Under the pieces are notes generated by a model. It was not told the origin of the DNA. It saw nothing but the letters and a program-made list of their open reading frames with translations, and ran no database searches. Positions 9,371-18,641 of a stretch of 64,000 nucleotides of DNA are shown here, in pieces (position 1 is the stretch's first letter; every line of letters starts with the position of its first letter). The translations under genes were made by a program, and so were the position numbers. Where the stretch lies: assembly GCF_033558715.1 (NCBI RefSeq), contig NZ_CP114606.1:1240001-1304000 (forward strand). The letters are read 5' to 3'. This stretch comes from Acinetobacter sp. YWS30-1. Lineage in GTDB: Bacteria; Pseudomonadota; Gammaproteobacteria; Pseudomonadales; Moraxellaceae.

Positions 9371-9826
9371 ATGCAACTGACTTTAGTGCGACATGGCGAA
9401 GCCGCGCCACCGGTGAATGGGAATGATACCAAACGTCCCCTAACGGAGCGCGGGCATCAACAGGCGGAACAGACAGCGCAGTATTTAAAGGACATCATCA
9501 AACCGGAAGTATTTGTGGTCAGTCCTTTATTGCGTGCACAGGAAACTCTGGCGCATTTACAGCACTATTTTAAAGATGTACCCGTTGTGATCTGTAATAC
9601 TATCAAGCCTGATGATGATGCTAAAGTTGCAGTTGAATGGTTATCGCAGTTGCCGTATGAGTCCATTGCGGTGGTTTGTCATATGAATGTTGTGGCGCAT
9701 ATTGCCTCCATTCTCGTGACTGAGTCTTTTCATCCATTTCATTTATCAGAAGCACGTATTTATGATCAGGCCGTGATTGCACCAGGCTTATCAACACAAG
9801 TTAAAAGCTTTATTCCAACAGTATAA
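9371..9826 (+). CDS. sixA: Phosphohistidine phosphatase SixA
   Basis: 151 residues of the histidine-phosphatase fold: LVRHGEA near the N-terminus carries the nucleophilic His, and VVCHMNVVAHI near residue 99 gives the second catalytic His. SixA removes phosphate from phosphohistidine proteins such as ArcB or nitrogen-PTS components. The gene sits between gpsA and gspL with short gaps, suggesting co-transcription rather than a shared task. Confidence 0.9.
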   Translation: MQLTLVRHGEAAPPVNGNDTKRPLTERGHQQAEQTAQYLKDIIKPEVFVVSPLLRAQETLAHLQHYFKDVPVVICNTIKPDDDAKVAVEWLSQLPYESIAVVCHMNVVAHIASILVTESFHPFHLSEARIYDQAVIAPGLSTQVKSFIPTV

Positions 9827-9855
9827 AAACCAATTAAAACGGTAGAACACAATCG

Positions 9856-10998
9856 ATGTTGTATTTATGGATGCCGGAAGCCAATGGGGTTTGGCAATGG
9901 TCAAAGGGGGAGTTCTGGAACACTGCTGCAACACTTGAGCAGCTGATTCAGGATATTCAGGCTTATCATGGTGTAGAGGCGACGGTCTTTTTTCCAAGTC
10001 GTCATGTGCAAATTTTGCAGCAGACTTTGCCAAAAAGCCAATATAAAAAAATGGGCAATGATGGCATTAAATATCTGTTAGAAGAATATGTAGTACTGCC
10101 TGTCGATACCATGAAAGTGCTGCATCATTTTCAGCAGCCTGACCAGATCAGTATTCTGGGGATTGCAAATTCTACAGTTGAAACTTTGCAGCATGCTCTG
10201 AATTTGATTCCTGTTAAACTCGCTGCGTTACTGCCAGACTTTCTGGTTTTGCCAGTGCCTGAACATGCGCAGCAGCGCGTTATTGCACAAATTGGTGGGC
10301 ATTTGCTGGTACGTGAAGCTGAATATATCGGCCAGTCAGTGGATGATCTGAGCCTTTATCTGGATTTTCAGTCTAAAGATCTGGAATATCAGGTCAGCAA
10401 TCTCAGCCCTGAACAAATGAGCAGTTTTGAAGCGGTAGCAACACGTGAACAATTAAACTCGTTCCAATATACGTTGCCAATGCTAAAAAAACCGAAACAG
10501 CATCCATTTAATATCCTGCCAAAGGGTAAATCGGATCATACTGTTTCTGGTTACTGGAAAGCCTGTGCGGCGGTTTTTCTTGGGATTTTAGTACTACAGT
10601 TTACTTATGATGCGGTGCGCTGGTATCAATATAAAAAAGTCGCCAATACCACTGCGATGCAGGCGATTGACCAGTTTAAATACTGGTTCGGACAAAATTA
10701 TCCGGTCACTGAGCAGAATATTAAAAGTCAGTTTGAAGCCCAGCTTCGTCAAAGTCAGACTGCGGATACTCAGGCTTTGCAGCTCATTAGCCGAGTCGGG
10801 CCGGTGTTGATGCAAAACCAGATTGTGGCACAGCGCGTCAATTATGATCCGTCTGGATTGAGTTTACAGTTACAGTCCACTTCATCTGAAGGTTTAAATA
10901 CTTTGACCAAACAACTGGGGCAGCAGGGCTTTAAAGTAGAATTGGGGAATATACAGGCGAATGGAACAGGCGCCGTAGGACTGGTGAAAATACAATAA
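9856..10998 (+). CDS. gspL: Type II secretion system protein GspL
   Basis: 380 residues. The cytoplasmic actin-like domain spans about residues 1-230 (VFFPSRHVQILQQTLP, LEEYVVLPVDTMKVLHHF). A single membrane helix lies near 236-256 (AAVFLGILVLQFTY), followed by a periplasmic ferredoxin-like domain. GspL recruits the ATPase GspE and pairs with GspM. Its stop overlaps the gspM start by one base (TAATG), so the two are translationally coupled. The rest of the secretion machine is not in this window. Confidence 0.92.
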   Translation: MLYLWMPEANGVWQWSKGEFWNTAATLEQLIQDIQAYHGVEATVFFPSRHVQILQQTLPKSQYKKMGNDGIKYLLEEYVVLPVDTMKVLHHFQQPDQISILGIANSTVETLQHALNLIPVKLAALLPDFLVLPVPEHAQQRVIAQIGGHLLVREAEYIGQSVDDLSLYLDFQSKDLEYQVSNLSPEQMSSFEAVATREQLNSFQYTLPMLKKPKQHPFNILPKGKSDHTVSGYWKACAAVFLGILVLQFTYDAVRWYQYKKVANTTAMQAIDQFKYWFGQNYPVTEQNIKSQFEAQLRQSQTADTQALQLISRVGPVLMQNQIVAQRVNYDPSGLSLQLQSTSSEGLNTLTKQLGQQGFKVELGNIQANGTGAVGLVKIQ

Positions 10999-11477
10999 TG
11001 AAAGCCATTGAAACCTTACAGAACCGCATGGATCTGCAAATTGAAAAATTGACCGATTATCTGGATCGTTTGTCAGCACGTGAACGCATTCTGGTAATCT
11101 TTACCACAATTTTTGTACTGGTTGCCGCTGTTGCGAGTGCACTCTGGGCAATGCATCAGGCAGCAGATACCCAACAAAAACGTTTAAATGATCTAAAAGA
11201 TACGCTGGTCTGGATGCAAAGTAATGCTGTTACTATGAAGCCGGCAGGAGACTTGCAATTAGATGCAGCAGAAAAAGTGCAGCGTATTGCCCAGCAACAA
11301 GGTCTGTCGGTTGCATCGCAGCAAATGGATGGAAAAATTCAGTTGATGCTGTCTCACGAAAATTATTCTGTGCTGGCCAACTTCCTGACGCAGCTAGCAC
11401 AAATGGGGCTAAGTATCGAGAAAATGGAACTAAATAATGAAGTAGGGCAGATTAAATTAACAGCGACTGTGCAATAA
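10998..11477 (+). CDS. gspM: Type II secretion system protein GspM
   Basis: 159 residues: a short cytoplasmic N-terminus, one membrane helix (about 30-50, LVIFTTIFVLVAAVASALWAM) and a periplasmic ferredoxin-like domain. Its position directly after gspL with a one-base overlap supports the call, since GspM sequences are poorly conserved. GspM stabilises GspL in the inner-membrane platform. Confidence 0.88.
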   Translation: MKAIETLQNRMDLQIEKLTDYLDRLSARERILVIFTTIFVLVAAVASALWAMHQAADTQQKRLNDLKDTLVWMQSNAVTMKPAGDLQLDAAEKVQRIAQQQGLSVASQQMDGKIQLMLSHENYSVLANFLTQLAQMGLSIEKMELNNEVGQIKLTATVQ

Positions 11478-11567
11478 CTGGTAAAAATAAAGATTTGCAA
11501 AGCATGGTTTTTTTGTCAGCCTATGCCTATAATATGCCGACTTAAAAAGCAGTAGACTTTTCTAGAT

Positions 11568-12569
11568 ATGTTGTATTCTCTAGCCCGCCCTTTGTTGTTT
11601 TCTTTAGCACCAGAGCGTGCACATGAGCTGACACTATCACTATTAAAATCATCCCATAAAATGGGCATGATGCGTCAAAATGTTGCTGTGAAACCTGTGA
11701 CCTGTATGGGAATCGAATTTCCTAATCCGGTCGGTCTTGCAGCAGGGTTAGATAAAAATGGTGCCTATATTGATGCCTTGGCCAGTCAAGGCTTTGGTTT
11801 TATTGAAATTGGTACCATTACTCCACGCCCGCAACCTGGTAATCCTCATCCACGTTTATTCCGTCTTCCGAAAGCCAAAGCGATTATTAACCGTATGGGT
11901 TTTAATAATGATGGTGTGGACAAACTGATTGAAAACGTTAAAGCTGCAAAATTTAAAGGTGTACTGGGAATCAATATCGGTAAAAACGCTGATACTCCGG
12001 TAGAAAAAGCAGTAGATGATTACCTTATTTGTTTAGAAAAAGTCTATAATTATGCTTCCTATATCACCGTTAATATTTCTTCTCCAAATACCAAGAACCT
12101 GCGCAGTTTACAAAGTGGCGATGCACTGACTGAATTGCTGGAAACGCTAAAGAATCGTCAGCTGGAACTGGCTCAGGAACATCAGCATTACGTTCCTCTG
12201 GTATTAAAAGTTGCACCGGATCTTGAAGCTGAAGATATTGCCTTTATTGCCAAGCAGTTATTGCAATACAAGATTGATGGTCTGATCGTGACCAATACCA
12301 CATTGTCACGTGAAGGTGTGGAAGGTCTGGAGCATGCAGAAGAAGCGGGCGGTTTATCAGGCGCGCCAGTCTTTGAGAAAAGCACGGCATGTCTGGCTGC
12401 ATTTGCAGAGGAATTAAAGGGACAAATTCCATTGATTGGTGTGGGTGGTATTCTTTCAGGTGCGGATGCGCTGGCCAAGAAAAAAGCTGGTGCAAGCCTT
12501 GTACAAGTCTATAGTGGCCTCATATATACTGGGCCGGAACTGGTTAAAGACTGTGTAGCCGCGCTTTAA
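11568..12569 (+). CDS. pyrD: Dihydroorotate dehydrogenase, class 2 (quinone-dependent)
   Basis: 333 residues. It oxidises dihydroorotate to orotate in pyrimidine synthesis and passes electrons to quinone through FMN. Seen are the N-terminal membrane-associated helices that define class 2 (about residues 1-40), [41 protein letters not shown] with the class 2 serine base, and [11 protein letters not shown]. cvpA begins 5 bases after the stop. Confidence 0.97.
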   Translation: MLYSLARPLLFSLAPERAHELTLSLLKSSHKMGMMRQNVAVKPVTCMGIEFPNPVGLAAGLDKNGAYIDALASQGFGFIEIGTITPRPQPGNPHPRLFRLPKAKAIINRMGFNNDGVDKLIENVKAAKFKGVLGINIGKNADTPVEKAVDDYLICLEKVYNYASYITVNISSPNTKNLRSLQSGDALTELLETLKNRQLELAQEHQHYVPLVLKVAPDLEAEDIAFIAKQLLQYKIDGLIVTNTTLSREGVEGLEHAEEAGGLSGAPVFEKSTACLAAFAEELKGQIPLIGVGGILSGADALAKKKAGASLVQVYSGLIYTGPELVKDCVAAL

Positions 12570-12574
12570 ATCCT

Positions 12575-13156
12575 ATGAATGCCATTGATATCTTTCTACT
12601 GATTATCTTGCTCATTGGAGGGCTCAACGGTTTGCGCCAAGGATTTATTAAAGCCTTTGCGAACTTAGTGGGATGGATTTTTGCCTTGATTATTGCGGCG
12701 AAATATTCAACACTACTTGCGCCCTCAATGGTTGCTCTCAGTACAGATCCAGTGGTACAGAAGATTGCAGCCTTTGCCTTTATCGTTCTGATGATTGTGG
12801 TACTCACCTGGATTGTCACCTTTCTGCTCAACCGCATTTTAAAAACCTTGAAACTTGGTCCGCTGAATCGTCTTGCGGGGGGTGTTTTCGGCAGCCTGAA
12901 AGGTTTGCTGATTGTCCTGATTACCATGCAGGGGATTGGCCCTTGGGTGGAAAGTTCGCCGCACTGGAAGCAGTCCAAATTTATACAGGTCTTATTGCCA
13001 TATGCGCCTTGGGCAACAGAGCTCTCCAAAGAAGCCGCAAATGGCGCCCTGCAACATATCAAGTCTGAAGGGGCACAGAAACCTTCAGATTCCTCATCTG
13101 AACCGGCATCCAAGGCCAAGAGTTCAGATGCGTCAACGAATAATCCTTTTTATTAA
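12575..13156 (+). CDS. cvpA: CvpA family membrane protein
   Basis: 193 residues with four hydrophobic segments and the family opening MNAIDIFLLIILLIGGLNGLRQGF. CvpA is an inner-membrane protein linked to colicin V export and envelope homeostasis in E. coli. The C-terminal 35 residues are a Ser/Pro/Lys-rich, probably disordered tail. It directly precedes purF, the classical cvpA-purF arrangement. Confidence 0.93.
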   Translation: MNAIDIFLLIILLIGGLNGLRQGFIKAFANLVGWIFALIIAAKYSTLLAPSMVALSTDPVVQKIAAFAFIVLMIVVLTWIVTFLLNRILKTLKLGPLNRLAGGVFGSLKGLLIVLITMQGIGPWVESSPHWKQSKFIQVLLPYAPWATELSKEAANGALQHIKSEGAQKPSDSSSEPASKAKSSDASTNNPFY

Positions 13157-13180
13157 TCCTAGCTTGTCTGCGAGGTTGCT

Positions 13181-14716
13181 ATGTGTGGAGTAGTTGGTAT
13201 AGCTGGTAAATCACCTGTTAACCAAATGTTGTTTGATGCATTAACGATGTTACAACATCGTGGACAAGATGCAGCTGGGATTGTGACTTGTCAGGAAGGC
13301 CGCCTGTTCCTGCGTAAAGATGTCGGTATGGTCCGTGATGTATTCCATACCCGTCATATGCGTGCTCTACAGGGTAATTATGGTATTGGTCATGTGCGTT
13401 ACCCAACGGCGGGTACTTCAAGCAGTGCCGAAGCGCAACCATTCTACGTAAACTCACCTTATGGGATTACACTGGCGCATAACGGTAACCTGACCAATGC
13501 TGAAGAAATTCATGATGACCTGTTCAAAACTGACCTGCGTCACATGAATACTGATTCAGATTCAGAAGTGCTATTAAACGTACTGGCGCACGAATTACAA
13601 AAACGTGGCAAGCTGGTACCAACATCTGAAGATATTTTCCAGGCTGTAACGCGTGTACATGAGCGTTGTAAAGGTGGTTATGCCGTTGTTGCGATGATTA
13701 CCGGTCAAGGTCTGGTAGGCTTCCGTGATCCAAACGGTATCCGTCCATTAATTTACGGTTCGCGCGAAACAGAAAATGGTATGGAATATATCATTGCTTC
13801 TGAATCTGTAGCGATTACGGCACTAGGCTTTAAGGTTGAACGTGATATCGAACCAGGTGAAGCAGTTTTCATTGATTCTGACGGTAACTTCTTTACCCAG
13901 CAATGTGCAGCGAATCCAGAATATCGTCCATGTATTTTTGAATATGTGTACTTTGCCCGTCCAGATGCAACCATTGATGGGATCTCTGTCTATAAAGCCC
14001 GCCTGAAAATGGGTGAGAAACTGGCACAAAAAATCCTGCGTGAGTGGGGCGATGAGCATGACATCGATGTGGTGATTCCAATTCCGGATACTTCACGTAC
14101 TTCTGCACTTGAACTGGCTAATATGCTAGGCGTGAAATTCCGTGAAGGTTTCATGAAAAACCGTTATATCGGTCGTACCTTCATTATGCCAGGTCAGCAA
14201 CTGCGTAAAAAATCAGTACGTCAAAAACTGAACCCGGTTGAGCTCGAGTTCCAGGGCAAAAACGTTCTACTGGTCGATGACTCGATTGTGCGTGGTACGA
14301 CTTGTAATGAAATTATTCAGATGGCACGTGATGCGGGTGCGAAAAAAGTATTCTTCGCTTCTGCGGCACCTATGGTGAAATATCCAAACGTATACGGTAT
14401 TGATATGCCGGCGAAATCTGAACTGATCGCTTCTGAACGCAGTGTAGAAGAAATCCGTGAAATCATTGGTGCTGACCGTCTGATTTTCCAAGATCTGGAA
14501 GACCTGAAAGATGCAGTACGTACCAAAAAAGTTCCTCATTTGCGTGAATTTGACTGTTCTGTATTTGATGGTGTGTATGTCGCAGGTGGAATCAATGCTG
14601 AATACCTCGATCAATTAGAGCAAAAACGCAGTGATGGCGCCAAAAAAGGCGACAATTTTATTGATGTGAATATTGATGCAGCATCAGTTGACCTGACCGG
14701 TGTACGCGAAGTCTAA
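13181..14716 (+). CDS. purF: Amidophosphoribosyltransferase
   Basis: 511 residues. It catalyses the first committed step of purine synthesis, PRPP plus glutamine to phosphoribosylamine. The start MCGVVGIAG exposes Cys2, the glutaminase nucleophile after Met removal. The glutaminase domain covers about residues 1-230. The PRPP-binding loop [13 protein letters not shown] lies near 365. A strong terminator follows, so it ends the pyrD-cvpA-purF run. Confidence 0.97.
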   Translation: MCGVVGIAGKSPVNQMLFDALTMLQHRGQDAAGIVTCQEGRLFLRKDVGMVRDVFHTRHMRALQGNYGIGHVRYPTAGTSSSAEAQPFYVNSPYGITLAHNGNLTNAEEIHDDLFKTDLRHMNTDSDSEVLLNVLAHELQKRGKLVPTSEDIFQAVTRVHERCKGGYAVVAMITGQGLVGFRDPNGIRPLIYGSRETENGMEYIIASESVAITALGFKVERDIEPGEAVFIDSDGNFFTQQCAANPEYRPCIFEYVYFARPDATIDGISVYKARLKMGEKLAQKILREWGDEHDIDVVIPIPDTSRTSALELANMLGVKFREGFMKNRYIGRTFIMPGQQLRKKSVRQKLNPVELEFQGKNVLLVDDSIVRGTTCNEIIQMARDAGAKKVFFASAAPMVKYPNVYGIDMPAKSELIASERSVEEIREIIGADRLIFQDLEDLKDAVRTKKVPHLREFDCSVFDGVYVAGGINAEYLDQLEQKRSDGAKKGDNFIDVNIDAASVDLTGVREV

Positions 14717-14734
14717 GCAATTAAAATCATGATG

Positions 14735-14760
14735 AAAAAGCGGGAATTTCCCGCTTTTTT
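14735..14760 (+). terminator. Terminator after purF
   Basis: AAAAAGCGGG, AATTT loop, CCCGCTTTTT with a T run. Confidence 0.9.
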
Positions 14761-14807
14761 GTTTTATGATGTGCCCAAGGAAAGACCAGATCAGTTAGGG
14801 TGGTAGA

Positions 14808-16697
14808 TTGAAAAGCGTAGGATATGCTTTGGTCAAAAACAAGAATATGCTATTGCTAGCCAGCTTTTGTCTGATTGCGATACTATTAACAGTTCTGATT
14901 ATCAATACAGTGGTTGGCCTGTTTGTTTTCTATGCTGATCCTGGCCAGTCGATATGGTGGCATGTCCTTAGTCCTTATCTGGTAGCACTGGTTTTGTTCT
15001 TGATGATTATTTCGGTCATCTATGAATTTTATACGTTTCGTGCCGGCGGCTATTCTTTAGCCCAGCAAATGGGCGCGCGTCGACTGAACCAGATGGAAAG
15101 TATCCCGGAAGAAAGTGCTGCACTACGGATCAATACTCAACTGGCAGATACGTTCCTGATTGAACCGCCAGCTATGTATGTCCTGCCGAATGAAGTCGGG
15201 GTCAATGCGTTAACAGCGGGTTTCAGTCCACGTGATACCGCTATTATTCTGACTTGGGGTGCATTACAGACTCTAGATGAAATTGAACTTTATGGCTTGC
15301 TTAGCCATGAATTTAACAAGATTCTATCTGGTGAAACAGCTGAAAATACCCGCCTGAAAATTCTATATAGTAGTCTGACCACTTTTAGCCAATGGGGCAG
15401 CAAGATTGCGAAGTTGGGGTTTTATCGAAATGATGTACCTCGCGAAAATAAGTTTGAAACTTTCTATGTTTCAATCGGAGCAGTCATCTGGTTGATTGGC
15501 AGCTTGGGTATTTTGATCACGCGTTTTATTAAATATATTTCATTGGGCGGACGTACCTATAAAAATGATCAGAAAACCCGACGCCTGATTCAGAATGATG
15601 CCAATATTCAGACTTTATTGCGCATTCATGTGCATCATTCAGGTTCACAGATTTATAGTGAATATGCCGAATCCATTTCGCATATGTGTTTTGCCAATTC
15701 TTTAAGTCCACAGAACTGGCTGAATATTCATCCAAATATTAATCAGCGTATTTATGAATTAAATCCTGCCTTGATTCAAGATCTGCAGCTTGAAAATCTG
15801 AAGAAATTAAAAAATCAGCCTTTGTTTAGTCTGTTTCGCTCACTCGAAGATGTTGTACCTGAAAGCACAGCAGTCTGGGAATCCCCACAGCCTTTACCTT
15901 TATTGCGTTTGTCCCCAATTAGCTTCGCCATTAAAGATGCCATCAAGCCATTGAATCCTGAACTACGTGCCAATATGCCGCGTCCGGAACTGATTGAGCG
16001 TGCTTTGCAAACTTCGACCGGTTCACGTGAGGTGATGGTCGCGATTCTGATGATCCGGCAATATCGTGAATTTATTCCAACCGAGGCAGAAGTCAGTCGT
16101 GCGATTATTGATTCATTATTAAATCTGGATGGACGGGTACATATCTCGATTTTCCAGCAAGCCTGTAAAAATATTGGTGGAATGCCAACCACGGTGGCAC
16201 GGCAGTTTTTAATGAAGCTGGCAAGGATTATTCAGGAAGATGGTGAAATCGGTTTGCTGGATGCCTTATTGCTAGAGCGGGTGAAGTATGAACTGAATTT
16301 GCTGCCGATGCATACGCCAACGTCTTTAGATGAGGTCAAACCACAGATTGTACGTCTGATTGATGCCTTGCTGCATGTGCAGCAGATTAATAGCGATAAT
16401 CAGCTGGAGGTTCGGGAAAAGATTTTAAATCGTATTCTTAGCCCGCGAGAACTTGATCTGTATAGTGAAATCTCAGATGAGCCGATTGATTTGGCTGAGA
16501 TTTTAAATGATATTGCAGGATTGTTATTGCGTGATCGTCTGAGCATGTTAGGAATTGCAGAAGTTTGCCTCTGGAGCGACCGGATCATGACTCAGGATGA
16601 GCTGGATGTGATGGAGCTTTTATACTGGCGCTTGGGCTTTGAATCCAATGAAATTACCCAGCAAATGCTTAAGAAAAACAGCTTGATGATTATCTAG
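14808..16697 (+). CDS. M48-like membrane protein with degenerate HExxH motif
   Basis: 629 residues from a TTG start (AGGG seven bases before). Two membrane helices lie at about 13-42 and 55-76. Residues 100-180 follow the pattern of M48 (HtpX-like) peptidases: NEVGVNALTAGFSPRDTAIILTWGALQ and then SHEFNKILSGE. The zinc motif HExxH should read HEFxH; here the last His is Lys171 (HEFNK). A third helix follows near 225-245. The remaining 380 residues are a helical region without a family I recognise. It may be a non-proteolytic relative, perhaps a scaffold or regulator. It stands alone between purF and the holD-like gene. Confidence 0.75.
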   Translation: MKSVGYALVKNKNMLLLASFCLIAILLTVLIINTVVGLFVFYADPGQSIWWHVLSPYLVALVLFLMIISVIYEFYTFRAGGYSLAQQMGARRLNQMESIPEESAALRINTQLADTFLIEPPAMYVLPNEVGVNALTAGFSPRDTAIILTWGALQTLDEIELYGLLSHEFNKILSGETAENTRLKILYSSLTTFSQWGSKIAKLGFYRNDVPRENKFETFYVSIGAVIWLIGSLGILITRFIKYISLGGRTYKNDQKTRRLIQNDANIQTLLRIHVHHSGSQIYSEYAESISHMCFANSLSPQNWLNIHPNINQRIYELNPALIQDLQLENLKKLKNQPLFSLFRSLEDVVPESTAVWESPQPLPLLRLSPISFAIKDAIKPLNPELRANMPRPELIERALQTSTGSREVMVAILMIRQYREFIPTEAEVSRAIIDSLLNLDGRVHISIFQQACKNIGGMPTTVARQFLMKLARIIQEDGEIGLLDALLLERVKYELNLLPMHTPTSLDEVKPQIVRLIDALLHVQQINSDNQLEVREKILNRILSPRELDLYSEISDEPIDLAEILNDIAGLLLRDRLSMLGIAEVCLWSDRIMTQDELDVMELLYWRLGFESNEITQQMLKKNSLMII

Positions 16698-16905
16698 TAT
16701 TTTTAAATTAATAAGATGTATTTAAGTCCAGTCTTTCCAGAACTGATCTATAAACAAACTTGCAGTAGAAAAAAGTAATCTTATAAACTGATTTCTATTT
16801 TGAGTTAAAATGACTCAAGATAGAGAGTGAAAAGCTGGAAATAGTTCGGCAAAGAAAAGCGAATCCCGTTAAAATGTTCAACCTGAAATAGGTGATGAAG
16901 AAAAG

Positions 16906-17553
16906 ATGATTGGGCATCAGCGTGACATACTGGCAACATTAGGAATCGATATCTGGATTCCCAAGGGCGACGTATGTCAGCAGCATCAGGTTTCGATCTG
17001 GCGTGATCAGGCCCCAGCAGAATTACATAGCGAAATCATCCTGCCACAACCGACTCAGATTGCTCCGGTAGAAAAAGCTCCTTTAATTGCGCCTGAGCCT
17101 GTTACAGTTGAAGCAAAAGCTGAAGTTAAAAGTGAAGTACCAGTAATTGTTGCATCAATTCAGGAACAGCGGGAAATTCTGCATATTCAGCCATTCAACT
17201 TGCAGGCTTTAAGCTTGGAACATTGCACGATTGTCATCGATGCCACAGAAATGACCGAGCAAACCCAGCATTTATGGAGCAATATCCAGCGTGCTCTGCA
17301 AAGTGAATTTTATGAACTGAACTGGCCATTTCCATGGATGAATCTACAAGATGGCCGGGGTGTTGAATCTTATATTCAGGGTTTTCTGGACATGATGAGC
17401 CTGGAAAAAAATATCATTTCCCTTGGCTCTATTCCGCATGTGACACATAATAAAATGATTCAACTGGCATCTTTACAGGAAATGCTGGATCAGCCCATAC
17501 TTAAAAAACGCTTATGGCAGTTTATGCAAAACAGGCCAGAGAACTCAGAATAA
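16906..17553 (+). CDS. holD: Probable DNA polymerase III psi subunit (HolD-like)
   Basis: 215 residues. The N-terminus QRDILATLGIDIW parallels E. coli HolD RRDWQLQQLGITQW. This conserved short peptide is the part of psi that contacts the clamp loader. A Pro/Ala/Glu/Val-rich linker (about 45-90) follows, then a compact alpha/beta domain: LEHCTIVIDA, ELNWPFPW, and a C-terminal stretch SLGSIPHVTHNKMIQLASLQEMLDQ ending KKRLWQFM, which matches the E. coli HolD tail (WRLG...L..A..ASPALTDL...P.ARAALWQQI). Pseudomonas psi is known to be longer and hard to recognise, so the extra linker is not a problem. Role: bridge chi/SSB to the clamp loader. The ghrB-like gene follows after 22 bases. Confidence 0.65.
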   Translation: MIGHQRDILATLGIDIWIPKGDVCQQHQVSIWRDQAPAELHSEIILPQPTQIAPVEKAPLIAPEPVTVEAKAEVKSEVPVIVASIQEQREILHIQPFNLQALSLEHCTIVIDATEMTEQTQHLWSNIQRALQSEFYELNWPFPWMNLQDGRGVESYIQGFLDMMSLEKNIISLGSIPHVTHNKMIQLASLQEMLDQPILKKRLWQFMQNRPENSE

Positions 17554-17575
17554 TATTGATGTGGAATAGGGACAT

Positions 17576-18556
17576 ATGAAACAAAAAGTGATTGTATTTA
17601 GCCAGATCGATCAGGATGTCCAGAAAAAACTCGAACAAAATTTTAATGTAGTAACTTTACAGCCGAAACTGGGCAATGTACATGAACAGTTGCTGGAACA
17701 TGTGCGCGATGCCGATGGCATGATTGGGGCAGGCCGACTGCTCAATCGCGATAATCTGGCACCAGCAACCCGACTTAAAATCATTTCTAGTGTCAGTGTA
17801 GGGTATGACAACTATGAAGTTGATTATCTGAATGAAAAAAATATCTATCTGACCAATACTCCACATGTCTTGACTGAAACCACGGCAGATCTGGGATTCA
17901 CACTGTTAATGGCAGCTGCACGCAAAGTGGCTTATCTGGATCACTGGACCAAACAGGGACAATGGCACCGCACGACACGTGAAGCACAGTTTGGTATGGA
18001 TATTTTCGGAAAAACGCTAGGGATAATCGGGCTAGGGCATATTGGGGCAGCAGTTGCACGCCGTGGGTTTTACGGTTTCAATATGAATATCCTTTACCAT
18101 AATCGCCATGAAAAACCGGAATTGGCTCAAGGGCTCAGTGCACAGTATTGTTCTCTGAAGGAGCTTTTGCAGCGCTCAGATTTCGTGGTGGTTACCGTGG
18201 ATTTAAATGCTGAATCAAAAGCTTTGATTGGAGTAGAACAACTGGCACAAATGCAGCCACATGCGGTGTTGGTGAATATCTCCCGTGGGCCTGTGATTGA
18301 TGAGCAGGCTTTGATCGAAGCTTTAAAAGCCAACCAAATCTTTGCTGCGGGTCTGGATGTTTATGAGAAAGAGCCTTTAAAAGAATCAGAATTATTTGAA
18401 CTGGATAATGTCATTACCTTGCCCCATGTCGGTTCGGCCACAGTGGCGACACGTCGAAAAATGGCTGAGCTGGCTTATCAGAATCTGGTTGATGTACTTG
18501 AAGGGCGGGTGCCACGCTATGTGGTGAATCCTCAAGTGATTGGTTCATCTAAGTAA
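17576..18556 (+). CDS. D-2-hydroxyacid dehydrogenase, GhrB-like (glyoxylate/hydroxypyruvate/2-ketogluconate reductase)
   Basis: 326 residues. NAD(P)-binding motif GLGHIGAAVARR near residue 146. Catalytic triad regions are SVSVGYDN followed by NISRGPVIDE (Arg), LDVYEKEP (Glu) and LPHVGSAT (His). The order and spacing are those of the GhrB/2-ketoaldonate reductase group. It would reduce glyoxylate, hydroxypyruvate or 2-ketogluconate with NADPH in the cytoplasm; the exact substrate is not readable from sequence. Confidence 0.88.
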   Translation: MKQKVIVFSQIDQDVQKKLEQNFNVVTLQPKLGNVHEQLLEHVRDADGMIGAGRLLNRDNLAPATRLKIISSVSVGYDNYEVDYLNEKNIYLTNTPHVLTETTADLGFTLLMAAARKVAYLDHWTKQGQWHRTTREAQFGMDIFGKTLGIIGLGHIGAAVARRGFYGFNMNILYHNRHEKPELAQGLSAQYCSLKELLQRSDFVVVTVDLNAESKALIGVEQLAQMQPHAVLVNISRGPVIDEQALIEALKANQIFAAGLDVYEKEPLKESELFELDNVITLPHVGSATVATRRKMAELAYQNLVDVLEGRVPRYVVNPQVIGSSK

Positions 18557-18641
18557 TATTAAATAACATTTCCCTGCATCTATGCTCATTTTTCGATGCT
18601 ATATTCGAAACAGGTTGAAACTGAATTTTAGAGATTTTTCA

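Noticed and set aside
12544..13119. Minus-strand open frame of 191 codons over cvpA
   Set aside because: Shadow of cvpA, which has the right start, membrane pattern and neighbour.
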